A DNA stretch of 64,000 bases from Streptomyces plumbidurans (GTDB lineage Bacteria > Actinomycetota > Actinomycetes > Streptomycetales > Streptomycetaceae), in NCBI RefSeq assembly GCF_019857225.1, contig NZ_JAFJSY010000001.1, forward strand, positions 248,001 through 312,000, in the 5' to 3' direction. Shown here piece by piece: positions 1 through 7,451 of the stretch. The notes under the pieces are model-generated. The model was given only the letters and a program-made list of their open reading frames with translations, did not search any database and was not told the origin of the DNA. The first letter of the stretch is position 1. The number at the start of each line of letters is the position of its first letter. The position numbers and the translations under genes are program-made.

Positions 1-962
1 CCCAACTGGCCGACACCCAGGGCGCCGTCGCGGGTGTCAACGGCGACTTCTTCAACATCACCGAGACCCAGCACCCGGGCGTCGAGGCGACCGGCTCGAC
101 CGACGGCCCGGCGATCGCGAACGGCCATGTGCTCAAGGCAGCGGTGCCCGACGGGCAGCGCTTCGGCCCGGCCCTGCCGCCCGGCACCAGCACCCGGGAC
201 GTGCTCGGCGTGGGCATCGACCGCAGGGCCCGCCTGGACGCCCTGAGCCTGACCGGCTCGATCCGTACGCCGGCGGGACGGCTGCCGCTCGGCGGGCTCA
301 ACCAGTACGCGCTGCCGGTGGATTCGATCGGCGCCTTCACCTCCGACTGGGGCGGTGTCTCCCGGATCCGCGCCACCTGCGGCACCGACACCGACCGGGC
401 CGCGCCCTGCAGCACGGACACCTACGAGGTGACCGTCCGGCGCGGCCGGGTCGTCGCCACCTCCGACACCCCGGGCAACGGCGCCATCGCCGCGGGCACC
501 ACGGTGCTCGTCGGACGGGAGGCGGGAGCGCAGAGGCTGCGGAAGTTCTTCGAGGGCGAGCCGGTGAAGGTGACGCACCGGCTGGTCGCCGCCCGCTCCA
601 GGATCCCGTACAGCTTCGCGCTCGGCGGCTACCCGGTTCTGAGGGACGGGCGTCCGCTCGCGGGTCTGGACGACGCGACCGCGGCCGTGCGCACGGCCGT
701 CGGCTTCGCGGACGGCGGGAAGCGGGTGTTCCTGTTCGCGCTGGACGGTGCGCCCGCGTACCGCACCGGCCTGACGATCGCCGAAGTGGCCTCCGCCATG
801 CGGTCGTTGGGTTCGACCGATGCCTTCAGCCTGGACGGCGGCGGCTCGACGACGCTGGTCGCCCGCGCGCCGGGGGCCTCGGCCGTGTCGGTGCGCAACC
901 ACCCGTCGGTCGACCCGGAGCGCCCGGTCGCCAACGGGATCGGGGTGTTCAGCGGGCGGTGA
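1..962 (+). CDS. Phosphodiester glycosidase (NAGPA) family protein, 5'-truncated
   Basis: The frame is open from the left edge, so the start and any signal peptide lie outside the window. The visible 5' part reads AGVNGDFFNITE and the 3' part reads SLDGGGSTTLVAR, then NHPSVDPERPVANGIGVFS. These are the hallmark motifs of the phosphodiester glycosidase family, related to the enzyme that uncovers mannose-6-phosphate and to bacterial exopolysaccharide-associated secreted proteins. Bacterial members are usually secreted and have wall-polymer or sugar-phosphodiester substrates; the substrate here is unknown. The stop is followed by a short gap and a convergent small membrane-protein gene. Confidence 0.85.
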   Translation, partial: QLADTQGAVAGVNGDFFNITETQHPGVEATGSTDGPAIANGHVLKAAVPDGQRFGPALPPGTSTRDVLGVGIDRRARLDALSLTGSIRTPAGRLPLGGLNQYALPVDSIGAFTSDWGGVSRIRATCGTDTDRAAPCSTDTYEVTVRRGRVVATSDTPGNGAIAAGTTVLVGREAGAQRLRKFFEGEPVKVTHRLVAARSRIPYSFALGGYPVLRDGRPLAGLDDATAAVRTAVGFADGGKRVFLFALDGAPAYRTGLTIAEVASAMRSLGSTDAFSLDGGGSTTLVARAPGASAVSVRNHPSVDPERPVANGIGVFSGR

Positions 963-986
963 TCCCCAACAGTCCTGACCCGGCCG

Positions 987-1181
987 TCACGGACGCAGAC
1001 TGCTGACGATGTCCGCCGTCGCGCTGACGCCGCTGTGAATGGTGGGCGCGATGTTCGTGCCGGCGAGATAGAAGCCGAGCAGCGCGCACACCAGCGCGTG
1101 GGAGACCTTCAGGCCTCCGTTGCGCAGGAAGATCACCGCCAGGATCAGTAGCAGCAGCACCACAGAGATGGAAATCGCCAT
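987..1181 (-). CDS. Small conserved actinobacterial membrane protein (64 aa)
   Basis: The product begins with a hydrophobic helix (about residues 3-20, ISVVLLLLILAVIFL), then a short basic stretch, then a second hydrophobic segment (HALVCALLGFYLAGT), ending in a polar tail. I recall similar K-x-x-HAL-x-C-x-L-x-GFYLA proteins as common streptomycete hypotheticals, but I know no function. The ATG is preceded by a strong GGAGGAGG ribosome site, which supports the start. That site is partly inside a long inverted repeat (see 1191-1251). Confidence 0.7.
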   Translation of the reverse strand: MAISISVVLLLLILAVIFLRNGGLKVSHALVCALLGFYLAGTNIAPTIHSGVSATADIVSSLRP

Positions 1182-1190
1182 TGTCAGCCT

Positions 1191-1251
1191 CCTCCGCTAC
1201 GCCGCCACGTCCGTTTCACGGCGTTCGGCGGCAAGTGTGGCGTAGCGGAGG
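1191..1251 (-). promoter_or_regulatory. Long inverted repeat overlapping a ribosome binding site
   Basis: Arms CCTCCGCTACGCC (1191-1203) and GGCGTAGCGGAGG (1239-1251) are perfect 13-bp complements around a 35-nt loop. On the minus transcript the downstream arm carries the GGAGG of the small membrane-protein gene, so the hairpin would hide that ribosome site. It could also terminate transcription from the PLC-like gene ending at 1293, although no U-run follows. Confidence 0.6.
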
Positions 1252-1292
1252 GTTCGTCCGGGCGGCTGACCTGTCCTCCGAACGTGTGGTGT

Positions 1293-2156
1293 CTACGCCG
1301 CTTTGTGCGCGTCCAGGAAGGCTTCGAGTCCTGCCAGGTCGTCGGTGTTGAGGTAGTCGACGTCGGCCGCGAGCAGCTCGCCCCACAGGGCGTCGCGCGC
1401 CGGTCCCGCCAGGTCGGGCGTGTTCCAGAAGCGGACCTTCTGTCCGCGGCTGTGCGCCCGGGCGATGATGTCGCGCAGCTTCTGCCGCTCGGCGTCCGGG
1501 AACGCGCCCTCGCCGAGCCAGGTGAAGTTGAGCTGCCAGTCGTCGCTGATCAGCGGGACGAAGGAGGCGGGCGCCGCGGTGCCGAGGTCGGTGAGCCGGC
1601 CGTCGTAGAAGGCGCGCCGTACGGTCTGGGCCTCCATCGGGGTACGCGCGGCACGGTCGCCCGAGATCACGTTGGTGACGGCGCCGGGATACACGCGGCC
1701 GTGGGCGTACGTGGTGAACAGGTGCCGGTAGCGCCGCAGATGGCGGTCGAGTTCGAGATAGGTCGACGAGCCCTCGGTCTTGATGTCGATGAGCAGCTGC
1801 AGCGGCCTGCGCTCCCCCCGGTACACGGAGCCGTGGTTGGCCCTGACGATCCTGGCGAGCGGGTCGAGGTAGAGGGACTCCAGGGTGCGCGTGGGGTCCA
1901 GGTCGTCGGCGGTGTGGCCGATCAGGAGCTGGTCGCCGACGAGGAAGATGTCGGCCTCGACACTGCCGAACCGGTGGTCGAGGGCGTCGAAGAGGGGGCG
2001 CGGGTGCTCGTAGTCGTTGTGGGCGTGGGCCCGCCACAGCGGGCGGGGGCGGTGCTTGCCGCTTTCCGCGAAGGCGCTGCCGGCGGGCGGGGCGAGCACG
2101 GCCGCGAGCGTGGCACCGAACGCGGTCAGCGCTCTGCGGCGGGTGATGAGGGCCAT
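1293..2156 (-). CDS. Secreted PI-PLC/GDPD-like phosphodiesterase
   Basis: I chose ATG 2156 because AGGGAGG sits just upstream; a longer frame to 2189 lacks this. The 287-aa product has an N-terminal basic/hydrophobic signal with an ITRRRALTAFG Tat-like start and an A-rich cleavage region near residue 30. The mature part opens with AHAHNDYEHPRPL, then VEADIFL and LLIDIKTEG, and ends VDYLNTDDLAGLEAFL. That is the pattern of the phosphatidylinositol-phospholipase C-like/GDPD superfamily (AIM6-type proteins). Catalytic His and acidic metal ligands appear kept. The substrate is not predictable. A strong terminator separates it from the upstream fad operon. Confidence 0.8.
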   Translation of the reverse strand: MALITRRRALTAFGATLAAVLAPPAGSAFAESGKHRPRPLWRAHAHNDYEHPRPLFDALDHRFGSVEADIFLVGDQLLIGHTADDLDPTRTLESLYLDPLARIVRANHGSVYRGERRPLQLLIDIKTEGSSTYLELDRHLRRYRHLFTTYAHGRVYPGAVTNVISGDRAARTPMEAQTVRRAFYDGRLTDLGTAAPASFVPLISDDWQLNFTWLGEGAFPDAERQKLRDIIARAHSRGQKVRFWNTPDLAGPARDALWGELLAADVDYLNTDDLAGLEAFLDAHKAA

Positions 2157-2290
2157 GTTCTGCCTCCCTGTGGGGCGGGTTCGAACCACAGGGAGTATGG
2201 GGCGGATTGGGCCTCGATGAACCTGTACATGCCAGGAGTTGGCCGGACTGCCGCCCCTTGTTCACTCCTTCCGCCCAGGCGCACGGAAAA

Positions 2291-2312
2291 GCCCGCCCCA
2301 GGTGGGGCGGGC
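2291..2312 (-). terminator. Rho-independent terminator of the acyl-CoA dehydrogenase operon
   Basis: A 10-bp stem GCCCGCCCCA/TGGGGCGGGC with a very short loop lies 16 bp past the stop at 2328. On the minus strand the stem is followed by TTTT, giving a textbook intrinsic terminator. Confidence 0.8.
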
Positions 2313-2327
2313 TTCACCGAGGGAGCG

Positions 2328-3401
2328 TCAGGGTGCTTGCAGACCGACGAGTTCGGCCACGGCGGAGCGGTGGGCTCCGGCCGTGCCGTAGGCGATCGAG
2401 TCGGCCTTGGCCCGCTTGAGGTAGAGGTGGATCGGGTGCTCCCACGTCATGCCGATGCCGGCGTGCAGCTGGAGCGCCTCCTCGGCGGCGTGCACGGCGA
2501 CCGGCGCCGCGTAGGACTGCGCGACGGCGACCGCGACGTCGACGTCCTCGCCGGTGGCGAGCGCGTCCGCCGCGTTGCGGGCCGCCGCACGGAGGTTGAC
2601 GGTCTCCAGCCACAGCTGGGCGAGCCGGTGCTTGAGCGCCTGGAAGCCGCCGACCGGACGGTTGAACTGCTTGCGCTCCTTGAGATAGCGCACCGTTTCC
2701 GTCAACGCCCATTCGGCGAGCCCGAATTGCTCGGAGGCGAGCAGTCCGGCGCCGGAGCGCAGGGCGCGCCGCACGGCGGGTTCGGCGTCTCCGAGCCTGC
2801 GCGCCCGTGCCCCGTTCAGGGTGACGGTCGCGAGCGGCCGGGTGAGGTCCAAGGAGGACTGCGGGGTGACGGTGGCGTCGGACGCGTCCACCGCGTACAG
2901 CCCGCCGTCCTCGGCCGGCACCAGCAGGACGTCGGCCGCCACGGCGTCCGCGATCGCGGTCAACTCGCCGTGCAGGACGCCGTTCTCCAGTCGTACGGCG
3001 GGAAAGGCGGTGCCGGGGGCACGGTGCAGCCCGACCGCGAGCACGCCGACGGCCCGCCCGGAGGCCAGCTGCCCGAGCAGCTCCTCGTCCCCGCACTCCA
3101 GCAGGGCCTCGGTGGCGACGACGGCGCTGGAGAGATACGGAACGGGGGCGACCGCGCGCCCCAACTCCTCCATTACCACGGCGACTTCGCGGTGGCCGGC
3201 GCCCTGGCCGCCCTGTGCCTCGGGCACCAGCAGTCCGGCCAGGCCCATGCCGTCGGCGAGCGCCTTCCAGGCCGCGAGGTCGTGCGGGGCGTCGGACTCG
3301 GTGCGCGCGATGACGCCGGGGGCGTCGCAGTGGTCGGCGAGCAGGTCCCGTACGGCGGCCCGCAGCGCCTCTTCCTCTTCCGAGTACAGCAGGTCGGTCA
3401 T
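2328..3401 (-). CDS. Acyl-CoA dehydrogenase, beta-like subunit
   Basis: The 357-aa product (MTDLLYSEEEEALRAAV...) has the three-part acyl-CoA dehydrogenase layout, including the C-terminal helical block RYLKERKQFNRPVGGFQALKHRLA. The usual catalytic E-G-T-S segment near the C terminus is replaced by IAYGTAGAHRS, so the standard catalytic Glu is missing. It starts in an ATGA overlap with the upstream dehydrogenase. The pair resembles heteromeric alpha2-beta2 dehydrogenases of mycobacterial sterol side-chain and fatty acid oxidation, in which one subunit has lost catalytic residues. That quaternary structure is an inference. The longer frame running upstream to 4271 is a shadow. Confidence 0.88.
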   Translation of the reverse strand: MTDLLYSEEEEALRAAVRDLLADHCDAPGVIARTESDAPHDLAAWKALADGMGLAGLLVPEAQGGQGAGHREVAVVMEELGRAVAPVPYLSSAVVATEALLECGDEELLGQLASGRAVGVLAVGLHRAPGTAFPAVRLENGVLHGELTAIADAVAADVLLVPAEDGGLYAVDASDATVTPQSSLDLTRPLATVTLNGARARRLGDAEPAVRRALRSGAGLLASEQFGLAEWALTETVRYLKERKQFNRPVGGFQALKHRLAQLWLETVNLRAAARNAADALATGEDVDVAVAVAQSYAAPVAVHAAEEALQLHAGIGMTWEHPIHLYLKRAKADSIAYGTAGAHRSAVAELVGLQAP

Positions 3402-4579
3402 CGGGCGAGGTCCTTCCAGGCGACGTCCTTGTCGGTGCGCGGTTCGGCCGGCAGGCCCAGGACGCGCTCGGCGACGATGTTCAGCAGGATCTCGCTGGTC
3501 CCGCCCTCGATGCTGTTGCCCTTGGCGCGCAGATAGCGGTAGCCGGCCTCGCGGCCGGTGAAGTCCACGAGTTCGGGGCGGCGCAGGGTCCAGTCGTCGT
3601 ACAACAGGCCCTCCTCGCCGAGGAGTTCGACCTCCAGGCCGCTGATCTCCTGGTTGAGGCGGGCGAAGGCGAGCTTCATGCCGGCGCCTTCGGGTCCCGG
3701 CTGCCCGGCCACCAGCTGCTGGCGCAGGCGTTCGCCGGTCAGGCGGGCGACCTCGGCCTCCACCCACAGCTTCAGCAGTCGCTGGTGCAGATCGTGGGTG
3801 CGCAGCTCGGGGCGCTCGCGCCACGCCTTGGCGACCGGGGCGATCATGCCGCCCTCGCGGGGCAGCCGCATGCCGCCGATGGCGACACGCTCGTTGTTCA
3901 GGGTGGTCTGCGCGACCCGCCAGCCGTCGCCGATCGCGCCGAGGCGGCGGGAGTCGGGGATGCGCACGTCGGTGAGGAAGACCTCGTTGAACTCGGCCTC
4001 GCCGGTGATCTGGCGCAGCGGCCGGACCTCCACACCGGGGTCGGTCATGTCGCAGATGAAGTAGGTGATGCCCGCGTGCTTGGGCACGTCCGGGTCGGTG
4101 CGGGCGATGAGGATGGCCCAGCGGGCGTTGTGCGCGCCCGATGTCCACACCTTCTGCCCGTTGACGATCCAGTCGTCCCCGTCCCGCACGGCCCGGGTGC
4201 CGAGCGCCGCGAGGTCGGATCCGGCGCCGGGCTCGCTGAACAGCTGGCACCACACCTCCTCGCCGATCCACAGCGGCCGCAGATAGCGCTGCTTCTGCTC
4301 CTCGGTGCCGTACTTGAGGATGGTGGGGGCGGCCATGCCAAGGCCGATGCCGTTGCGGCGCGGGTCGTTGTCGGGGGCGCCGGCGGCCTCCAACTCGGCG
4401 TCCACGACGGCCTGGAGGGAGCGCGGGGCACCCAGTCCACCCAGGCCCTCCGGGTAGTGCACCCAGGAGAGCCCGGCGTCGAAGCGGGCCTTGAGGAAGT
4501 CGAGCCGGTCGGTCGTGGCCGGCGGGTGCGCGGCCAGCAACTCGGCCGTACGGCGCTGGAGTTCGGCTGAGTCGGTCAT
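3398..4579 (-). CDS. Acyl-CoA dehydrogenase, catalytic-type subunit
   Basis: The 393-aa product contains the FAD/substrate-binding block QLFSEPGAGSDLAALGTRA, the WIVNGQKVWTSGA segment, and SIEGGTSEILLNIVAERVLGLP near the C terminus with a Glu before the GGTSE motif. It oxidises an acyl-CoA to the 2-enoyl-CoA using FAD. It overlaps by 4 bp both the oxidoreductase gene upstream (4576) and the beta-like subunit downstream, so all three are probably co-translated. The chain length or type of substrate cannot be read from the sequence. Confidence 0.93.
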   Translation of the reverse strand: MTDSAELQRRTAELLAAHPPATTDRLDFLKARFDAGLSWVHYPEGLGGLGAPRSLQAVVDAELEAAGAPDNDPRRNGIGLGMAAPTILKYGTEEQKQRYLRPLWIGEEVWCQLFSEPGAGSDLAALGTRAVRDGDDWIVNGQKVWTSGAHNARWAILIARTDPDVPKHAGITYFICDMTDPGVEVRPLRQITGEAEFNEVFLTDVRIPDSRRLGAIGDGWRVAQTTLNNERVAIGGMRLPREGGMIAPVAKAWRERPELRTHDLHQRLLKLWVEAEVARLTGERLRQQLVAGQPGPEGAGMKLAFARLNQEISGLEVELLGEEGLLYDDWTLRRPELVDFTGREAGYRYLRAKGNSIEGGTSEILLNIVAERVLGLPAEPRTDKDVAWKDLAR

Positions 4580-5553
4580 GCCGCGGCTCCGTTCGCGAGG
4601 GACGGTACGACGGCCACCCGGCCGGTGGTCACCCCGTCGCCGACGCGCTGCACGGCGGCCGCGGCACCCTCCAGCGGTACGCGCTCGCTGACCAGCGGCT
4701 TGATCGCGCCGCGCGCGGCCAGCTCGGTGAGCTGCTCGTGGCAGTGCAGGATCAGCTTCGGGTTCTTGGTGCCGTACAGGCCCCAGTGCAGGCCGAGGAT
4801 CGCGTAGTTCTTCACCAGGGCGTGGTTGAGCCCCGGGCTGGGGATCGTGCCGGACGCGAAGCCGACGACGACGATCCGGCCCTCGAAGGCGACGACCTTG
4901 GTGGACTGCGTGTAGGCCTCGCCGCCTACGGGGTCGTAGATCACGTCCGCACCGCGGCCGCCGGTGGCCTCCTTCACGGCGGCGATGACGTCCTGGCTCT
5001 TGCGGTCGATCACGACGTCGCAGCCCAGGTCGCGGGCGACGGCGGCCTTGTCGGCGCCGCCGACGACGCCGATGACGGTGGCCCCGGCCGCCTTGCCGAG
5101 CTGCACGGCCGCGCTGCCGACCCCTCCCGCGGCGGCGTGGACGAGCAGCGTCTCACCGGCCTCCAGGTGGGCGCGGCGGTGCAGTCCGAACCAGCCCGTC
5201 TGGTAGCCGATGTGCAGGGCGGCGGCCTCGGCGTCGTCCAGCGAGTCGGGGGCGGGCAGCAGGGCCCGGGCGTCGGCGAGGGCGTACTCGGCGAAACCGC
5301 CGTGCGGCAGCGCGGGGTTGGCGAGCACCCGGCGGCCGTCCTCGGTCTCGCCGCAGATCTCCACGCCCGGCGTGAACGGCAGCGGCGGACGCACCTGGTA
5401 CTGACCCCGGCACATCAGCACGTCGGGGAAGTTGATGTTGGCGGCACGCACCTTCAGCAGCACCTGGCCGTCGCCGGGCGTGGGCCGCTCGACCTCCTCG
5501 AGCCGCATCACCTCGCTCGGCTCGCCGTTCTCGTGCACTTGCCATGCCTGCAT
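4576..5553 (-). CDS. Zinc-independent MDR family NADPH:quinone oxidoreductase
   Basis: The 325-aa product shows the GroES-like N-terminal fold (VLLKVRAANINFPDVLMCRGQYQ) and the Rossmann NADPH site LLVHAAAGGVGSAAVQLGKAAGATVIG. It lacks the zinc ligands of alcohol dehydrogenases, so it belongs to the quinone oxidoreductase/enoyl reductase branch of the medium-chain dehydrogenases. It is the first gene of a three-gene operon with two acyl-CoA dehydrogenase subunits, which suggests a role in an acyl-CoA oxidation route. Confidence 0.9.
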   Translation of the reverse strand: MQAWQVHENGEPSEVMRLEEVERPTPGDGQVLLKVRAANINFPDVLMCRGQYQVRPPLPFTPGVEICGETEDGRRVLANPALPHGGFAEYALADARALLPAPDSLDDAEAAALHIGYQTGWFGLHRRAHLEAGETLLVHAAAGGVGSAAVQLGKAAGATVIGVVGGADKAAVARDLGCDVVIDRKSQDVIAAVKEATGGRGADVIYDPVGGEAYTQSTKVVAFEGRIVVVGFASGTIPSPGLNHALVKNYAILGLHWGLYGTKNPKLILHCHEQLTELAARGAIKPLVSERVPLEGAAAAVQRVGDGVTTGRVAVVPSLANGAAA

Positions 5554-5636
5554 GCGGTGCCTCCACGGGACTGCGGTGTCTGACCGGGGTCAACCGCATA
5601 CTAAGCGGTCGCTTGCCGCTCTGGGAACCGCCGACA

Positions 5637-6230
5637 TCAGTCGTCTTCGCCACGTCCCTGCTTCGGCCGCGCCCTTACGTGCATCCGCTCGCCCTGCGGC
5701 CCGAACAGGCTCAGGAACTCCACCGGCCCCTCCCCCGTCGAGCCGAACCAGTGCGGCACCCGCGTGTCGAACTCCGCGGCCTCCCCCGCCGTGAGCACGA
5801 CGTCGTGGTCGCCCAGCACCAGCCGCAGCCGCCCGGACAGGACGTACAGCCACTCGTAGCCCTCGTGGACGCGCGGCTCCGGCTCCAGTTTGCGCTGTGG
5901 TTCGAGCACCTTGAAGGCCTGCAGTCCGCCGGGCTGGCGGGTCAGCGGCCAGTGGGTGCGGCCGTAACGCACGATCGGTTCGGAACGCACCCTGGGGTCG
6001 CCCGCCGCGGGGGCGCCGACCAGCTCGTCCAGCGGCACCTGGTGCGCCCGCGCGATCGGCAGCAGCAGCTCCAGGCTGGGCTTGCGCAGCCCGGACTCCA
6101 GCCGGGACAGCGTGCTGACCGAGATCCCGGTCGCCGCCGACAGCCCGGCGAGCGTCGCGCCCCGCTCCTTGCGGATCCGGCGCAGCCGGGGCCCGACCTC
6201 GGCAAGGACCTCTTCGGTGTCGTCAGTCAT
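5637..6230 (-). CDS. XRE-cupin transcriptional regulator
   Basis: The 197-aa product has an N-terminal helix-turn-helix (residues about 12-65, LRRIRKERGATLAGLSAATGISVSTLSRLE) joined to a C-terminal cupin (HEGYEWLYVLSGRLRLVLGDHD...). Such MerR-like/SutR-type one-component regulators sense small molecules or redox state. ATG 6230 was chosen because the HTH begins right after it; the frame extended to 6467 runs into the divergent gene. It is transcribed away from the CPYC flavoprotein gene, which it probably controls through the palindrome at 6250-6261. Confidence 0.9.
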   Translation of the reverse strand: MTDDTEEVLAEVGPRLRRIRKERGATLAGLSAATGISVSTLSRLESGLRKPSLELLLPIARAHQVPLDELVGAPAAGDPRVRSEPIVRYGRTHWPLTRQPGGLQAFKVLEPQRKLEPEPRVHEGYEWLYVLSGRLRLVLGDHDVVLTAGEAAEFDTRVPHWFGSTGEGPVEFLSLFGPQGERMHVRARPKQGRGEDD

Positions 6231-6249
6231 GAGTTCATTGCAGTTTCGG

Positions 6250-6261
6250 CAAACGCGTTTG
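6250..6261. promoter_or_regulatory. Palindromic operator candidate in a divergent promoter region
   Basis: CAAACGCGTTTG is a perfect 12-bp palindrome, AT-richer than its surroundings, in the 79-bp gap between the XRE-cupin regulator and the CPYC flavoprotein gene. Its place suggests an autoregulatory operator that also controls the divergent gene. Confidence 0.55.
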
Positions 6262-6309
6262 TCAATGCGGCAGCGATGGCGCGACTGTCGTACGAGGAGG
6301 TGGTCACCC

Positions 6310-7299
6310 ATGGCGTCATCCATGACGGAGCAGACCGAGAAGACCGAACAGACCGGGCGGTACGAAGTGATCGTCGTCGGCGGAGGAGCGGCCGGGCTCT
6401 CCGCCGCACTGGTCCTCGGACGGGCCCGGCGCCGCACCCTGGTCGTCGACGCGGGCGAGCCCCGCAACGCGCCCGCCGCCCATATGCAGGGCTATCTCTC
6501 CCGGGACGGCATGCCGCCCGCGGAGTTCCTCGCGATCGGCCGCGAGGAGATCGCACGCTACGGCGTCGAGCTGGTGCGGGACCGGGCCGTGGACGCGAGC
6601 CGGGAGGGGGCCCACGGGGACTTCGCCGTGACCCTGGCCGGCGGCCGCACCGTCCGCTCCCGCGCGCTCGTGATCGCCACCGGCCTCAAGGACGAACTAC
6701 CGGACGTGCCCGGCGTCGCCGAGCGCTTCGGCCGCGACGTGCTGCACTGCCCCTACTGCCACGGCTGGGAGGTGCGCGACCAGCCCTTCGGGGTGCTGGC
6801 CACGACGCCGATGAGCGTGCACCAGGCACTGATGGTCTCCCAGTGGTCCAAGGACGTGACGTTCTTCCTGCACGAGGTCGCCGAGAAGGATCTGTCGGAC
6901 GACGACCTGCGCAGGCTCGCCGCGGCCGGGGTCAAGGTCGTGCCGGGCGAGGTGGCCGCGCTGGTGGTCGAGGACGACCGGCTGACCGGGGTGCGGCTCG
7001 CTGGGGGCACCCCCTCTGGGGGAGGCTCCACGCACGAGCGGTCGGTCCTGTTCGTCGCGCCGCGCCCCGTCCCGCAGAACGACCTGCTGGTGCGGCTGGG
7101 GGCCGAGCTGCGGGAGACGCCGTTCGGCGCCTACCCCGTGATCGACGAGCGCGGCCTCACGACCGTGCCCGGTCTGTGGGCCGCGGGCAACGCCTCCGGC
7201 TTCGCCGAGCAGGTGATCAACGCGGCCAGCCGCGGCTACCGCGCGGGCGCCACCATCAACGGGGAGCTGCTGATGGCCGACCTGGACGGAGCGCTCTGA
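6310..7299 (+). CDS. Thioredoxin reductase-like FAD/NAD(P) disulfide oxidoreductase
   Basis: The 329-aa product has an N-terminal FAD site VIVVGGGAAGLSAALVLGRA (residues 20-39), a redox-active CPYC (Cys147, Cys150, in HCPYCHGWE) and a C-terminal GLWAAGNASGFAEQVINAASRG FAD-closing motif. It belongs to the thioredoxin-reductase-like group that includes dithiol oxidases of natural-product pathways. No thioredoxin gene is adjacent, so the partner is unknown. ATG 6310 follows GAGGAGG at 6294-6300. Codons at 7001-7029 contain a GC-rich inverted repeat typical of dispersed streptomycete repeats, encoding a Gly-rich linker. Confidence 0.88.
   Translation: MASSMTEQTEKTEQTGRYEVIVVGGGAAGLSAALVLGRARRRTLVVDAGEPRNAPAAHMQGYLSRDGMPPAEFLAIGREEIARYGVELVRDRAVDASREGAHGDFAVTLAGGRTVRSRALVIATGLKDELPDVPGVAERFGRDVLHCPYCHGWEVRDQPFGVLATTPMSVHQALMVSQWSKDVTFFLHEVAEKDLSDDDLRRLAAAGVKVVPGEVAALVVEDDRLTGVRLAGGTPSGGGSTHERSVLFVAPRPVPQNDLLVRLGAELRETPFGAYPVIDERGLTTVPGLWAAGNASGFAEQVINAASRGYRAGATINGELLMADLDGAL
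7001..7029 (+). repeat. Intragenic GC-rich inverted repeat
   Basis: GGGGGCACCCCC followed by TCTGGGGGAGGC makes overlapping G5/C5 hairpin arms inside the flavoprotein gene and codes for a GGTPSGGGS-like linker. I recall closely similar short repeats scattered through Streptomyces genomes, in and out of genes. Confidence 0.5.
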
Positions 7300-7383
7300 C
7301 GGGCGCGGGGAGCCGCGTGCCCTGAGAGGCGCGGGGAGCCGCGTGCCCTGAGGGGCGCGGGGAACTGCGCGACCAGCCACAAC
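7298..7383 (+). repeat. Tandem copies of a dispersed GCGCGGGGA repeat
   Basis: Two nearly identical 26-bp units (GGGCGCGGGGAGCCGCGTGC core, 7298-7323 and 7324-7349) are followed by a third, canonical copy reading GGGGCGCGGGGAACTGCGCG, then ACCAGCCACAAC. The same element recurs near 11231, 20433, 20559 and, degenerately, 26590. It lies between convergent or tandem gene ends and may terminate transcription or be a passive repeat. Confidence 0.75.
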
Positions 7384-7451
7384 GAGCCAGTAGCCGAAAG
7401 ACGCCCCTCGTTCCGGGTGTGCTCCGGCAGAGCGCGTTGCACGATTGCTAG

